Shown here one piece after another: positions 63,501 through 64,000 of a stretch of DNA of 64,000 bases; the first letter of the stretch is position 1; every line of letters begins with the position of its first letter. The stretch comes from Eutreptiella sp. 'Long Island Sound 2002'. Lineage: Eukaryota; Euglenozoa; Euglenophyceae; Eutreptiales; Eutreptiaceae. The translations under genes and the position numbers were made by a program. The stretch spans positions 4,467,789 through 4,531,788 of the forward strand of contig OZ038382.1 in NCBI GenBank assembly GCA_964036045.1, read 5' to 3'. Below the pieces are notes generated by a model that worked only from the letters and a program-made list of their open reading frames with translations, ran no database searches and was not told the DNA's origin.

Positions 63501-64000
63501 CACGAAGGCACGAAGCTCAGGATGGGCTGTAAAAAGCACATCCTCCATCATTCTTTGAAAAAATGAGGGGGCATTCTTCAGGCCCATGGGCATGACGGTC
63601 CACTGGACTGGGCCACATGGCGTGCACATACAGGTGAGAGGTCGGCTGTCCTTCCTCAACGGCATTTGGTGAAAGCCGTGACGGAGATCCAGCACAGAAA
63701 ACAAACGACCTCTTGCCCTCTTGGCGATTTCCTCCTCAATGAGGGGCAGGGGGTGTGAATCCGCCTTGGTTTCGGCGTTGAGATTGCGAAAATCAACAAC
63801 CATTCGCCAACCATCAATGGTGTTCTGGTCTGCAGGCGGTGGCTTCGGGACTGTGGAGGGTGCACAGCACCATTCGCTGGTCATACAACCCTCAAGCCAA
63901 CCAAATTCCCTGAGATTTCTCTCGATGATTTTTCTGAGGATCTCATGTTTATGTCCATGGTTCTCATAAGGGCGCTGTTTCTTCGCCTTGTACCCTTCAC
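60537..64000 (-). CDS. Ty3/gypsy pol of element D with chromodomain (5' end outside window)
   Basis: The frame is open from the right window edge to 60537, so gag, protease and the start of RT lie beyond 64000. Visible domains: RT with DFRNLNAET, FSVLDLRHGFHQMPL and VYIDDIIIATE (YIDD near 63500); RNase H with YIRTDASRYAIGAVLEQV (63.0 kb) and ADALSRWAYP; integrase with His/Cys finger (HAHGRR...CAQC), TSDFFYLGE (first Asp), VVTDSGKEYTS (second Asp) and then HRALPGQRAGRSLI, where the usual Glu after Gly-Gln is not seen; C-terminal chromodomain KYELKRIVEARRDAKG...LCEWRGFDSSHNNWEP (about 60.83-61.0 kb). Chromodomain integrases are typical of chromoviruses and direct insertion to marked chromatin. 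No internal stop. Confidence 0.9.
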   Translation of the reverse strand, partial: EGYKAKKQRPYENHGHKHEILRKIIERNLREFGWLEGCMTSEWCCAPSTVPKPPPADQNTIDGWRMVVDFRNLNAETKADSHPLPLIEEEIAKRARGRLFSVLDLRHGFHQMPLRKDSRPLTCMCTPCGPVQWTVMPMGLKNAPSFFQRMMEDVLFTAHPELRAFVSVYIDDIIIATEGEGLTEAELVALHEKQLNQVFEILDANQLICGPKKGKLFLKSVEFCGSLLENGTRRPSPGKLVAIQKWKRPETITELRGFLGCCNFYHTFVPNYAKFAAPLTELLKVGRDAGKAGSKVRVKWTDECEEAFHHLKAALCEVATLHVPQFDRPFYIRTDASRYAIGAVLEQVDEATGDHYPLAFWSRKLAPRQMQWSPREQETYAIICALKKYQSWVGTNRVEVLTDHRSLEYWATEHIDTVASPAGRRARWHEFLSLFDLHVSYLPGKHNTVADALSRWAYPASEGLQSTNIHGTEQDRHVIIEWDQEEKKLIRRACMQCAVKQHALPCHDITAISDPAHAHEICTKTLKVVEKVTDPSSGSVKRFDYTRRVSRFRLIQGIKRRDPAKTPPLPKDSLIIRDWTSDYLQDPMFKEVFGNLKSKDAHKDGIFPEYSLDGGKLWMEGKLCVPDALAPRVLNWWHKWESPHAHGRRLWSMIKHRLFGSRLYTHCMKVAAGCAQCAVSTPPSAKKHGHLRPHPIPERLFNRVTSDFFYLGELDDEECHWTNKKVNGVLLIQCRHSGYIQVLPCNIESMTGKAAAKWCAQTWMGGWDVPSEVVTDSGKEYTSEWWRELCARLGIHHLRCEIHSHRALPGQRAGRSLINMLRKELASEKDFHWLEILFAMLRRYHNTPLYHGLSPNEIVFGRKKCWWNMPLNNPRPCKDASLFLDEVQRADKTVSKLIEKHQADWLWVQNQGRKNPHNFEVDDRVWLRKSETTLDGDDKLLPLWEGPFAVTARLGENRWRIRVDVSREIDVSGDRLKREIPSPKDRVKPLFWTAKHLSDRVIEGGKYELKRIVEARRDAKGEWEFLCEWRGFDSSHNNWEPAQSFVHGYTKGFIDFLKKHPEIGVLLTDCLSKPDRQVESDGKRPVVNRDPAFYGPQQPHSRADPSIPPPAVRPAQEPNEDQASSSAADLQRPSRTRARPDRLVVTCIRAWPN

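Noticed and set aside
1-64000. Nuclear genetic code with reassigned stop codons
   Set aside because: Tempting because in-frame stops often sit where Trp or Gln would fit. But the intact ORF2 and ORF3 of the giant element and the pol of element D contain none over thousands of codons with many Trp and Gln, so substitution decay is simpler.
1-64000. tRNA or rRNA genes
   Set aside because: No cloverleaf with T-loop and anticodon arms and no conserved rRNA segments were recognised on either strand.

Overview
This window looks like eukaryotic nuclear DNA made almost entirely of nested mobile elements. I could support no host housekeeping gene, tRNA or rRNA. Evidence for a eukaryote: GT..AG introns inside element genes, non-LTR retrotransposons with apurinic-type endonuclease (EN), reverse transcriptase (RT) and RNase H, Ty3/gypsy pol genes (one with a chromodomain), an LTR element with polypurine tract, and DNA transposons with terminal inverted repeats (TIRs). 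The retroelement coding strands are very C-rich while some spacers are AT-rich. A GC-rich protist or alga is the best guess; the lineage cannot be fixed from the sequence alone.

Layout. 0.2-2.6 kb (-): decayed non-LTR element A. 2.6-4.2 kb (-): Ty3/gypsy fragment. 4.2-19.0 kb (+): 5' part of non-LTR element B (C-rich leader, then an ORF1-like pseudogene), split at 7122-13776 by DNA transposon El1. 18977-49002: a short LTR retrotransposon (about 575-bp LTRs, about 1.2 kb of interior), itself hit twice: DNA transposon El2 sits in its left LTR (19282-23920), and a giant non-LTR element of about 23 kb (25413-48412, - strand) sits in its interior between two copies of a 16-bp target duplication. 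49.6-58.4 kb (+): decayed non-LTR element C. 58.9-64 kb (-): Ty3/gypsy element D with chromodomain, running off the right edge.

The most interesting content. (1) El1 and El2 are two distant members of one DNA-transposon group that I cannot assign to a named superfamily. They share CCC-starting TIRs, a homologous putative DDE-type transposase, and a collinear second gene ending in Lys-rich and acidic tracts. El1 adds a possible 2OG-Fe(II)-oxygenase-like domain. Each element packs its introns, spacers and subterminal DNA with its own short motif (TTGCAC in El1, TTCGAA/TTCGAACGAA in El2), largely absent from exons. The right LTR at 48427-49002 supplies an empty site for El2. (2) The giant non-LTR element has about 20 tandem 212-bp units upstream of ORF1, like a promoter-monomer array. 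ORF1b, ORF2 and ORF3 lie in one reading frame separated only by a TGA and a TAA, and the endonuclease begins directly after the TGA without an ATG. (3) Older elements here carry many in-frame stop codons but few indels.

Limits: all homology statements come from reading translations by eye; no search or profile was run. Splice sites are inferred from frame continuity and comparison of El1 with El2.
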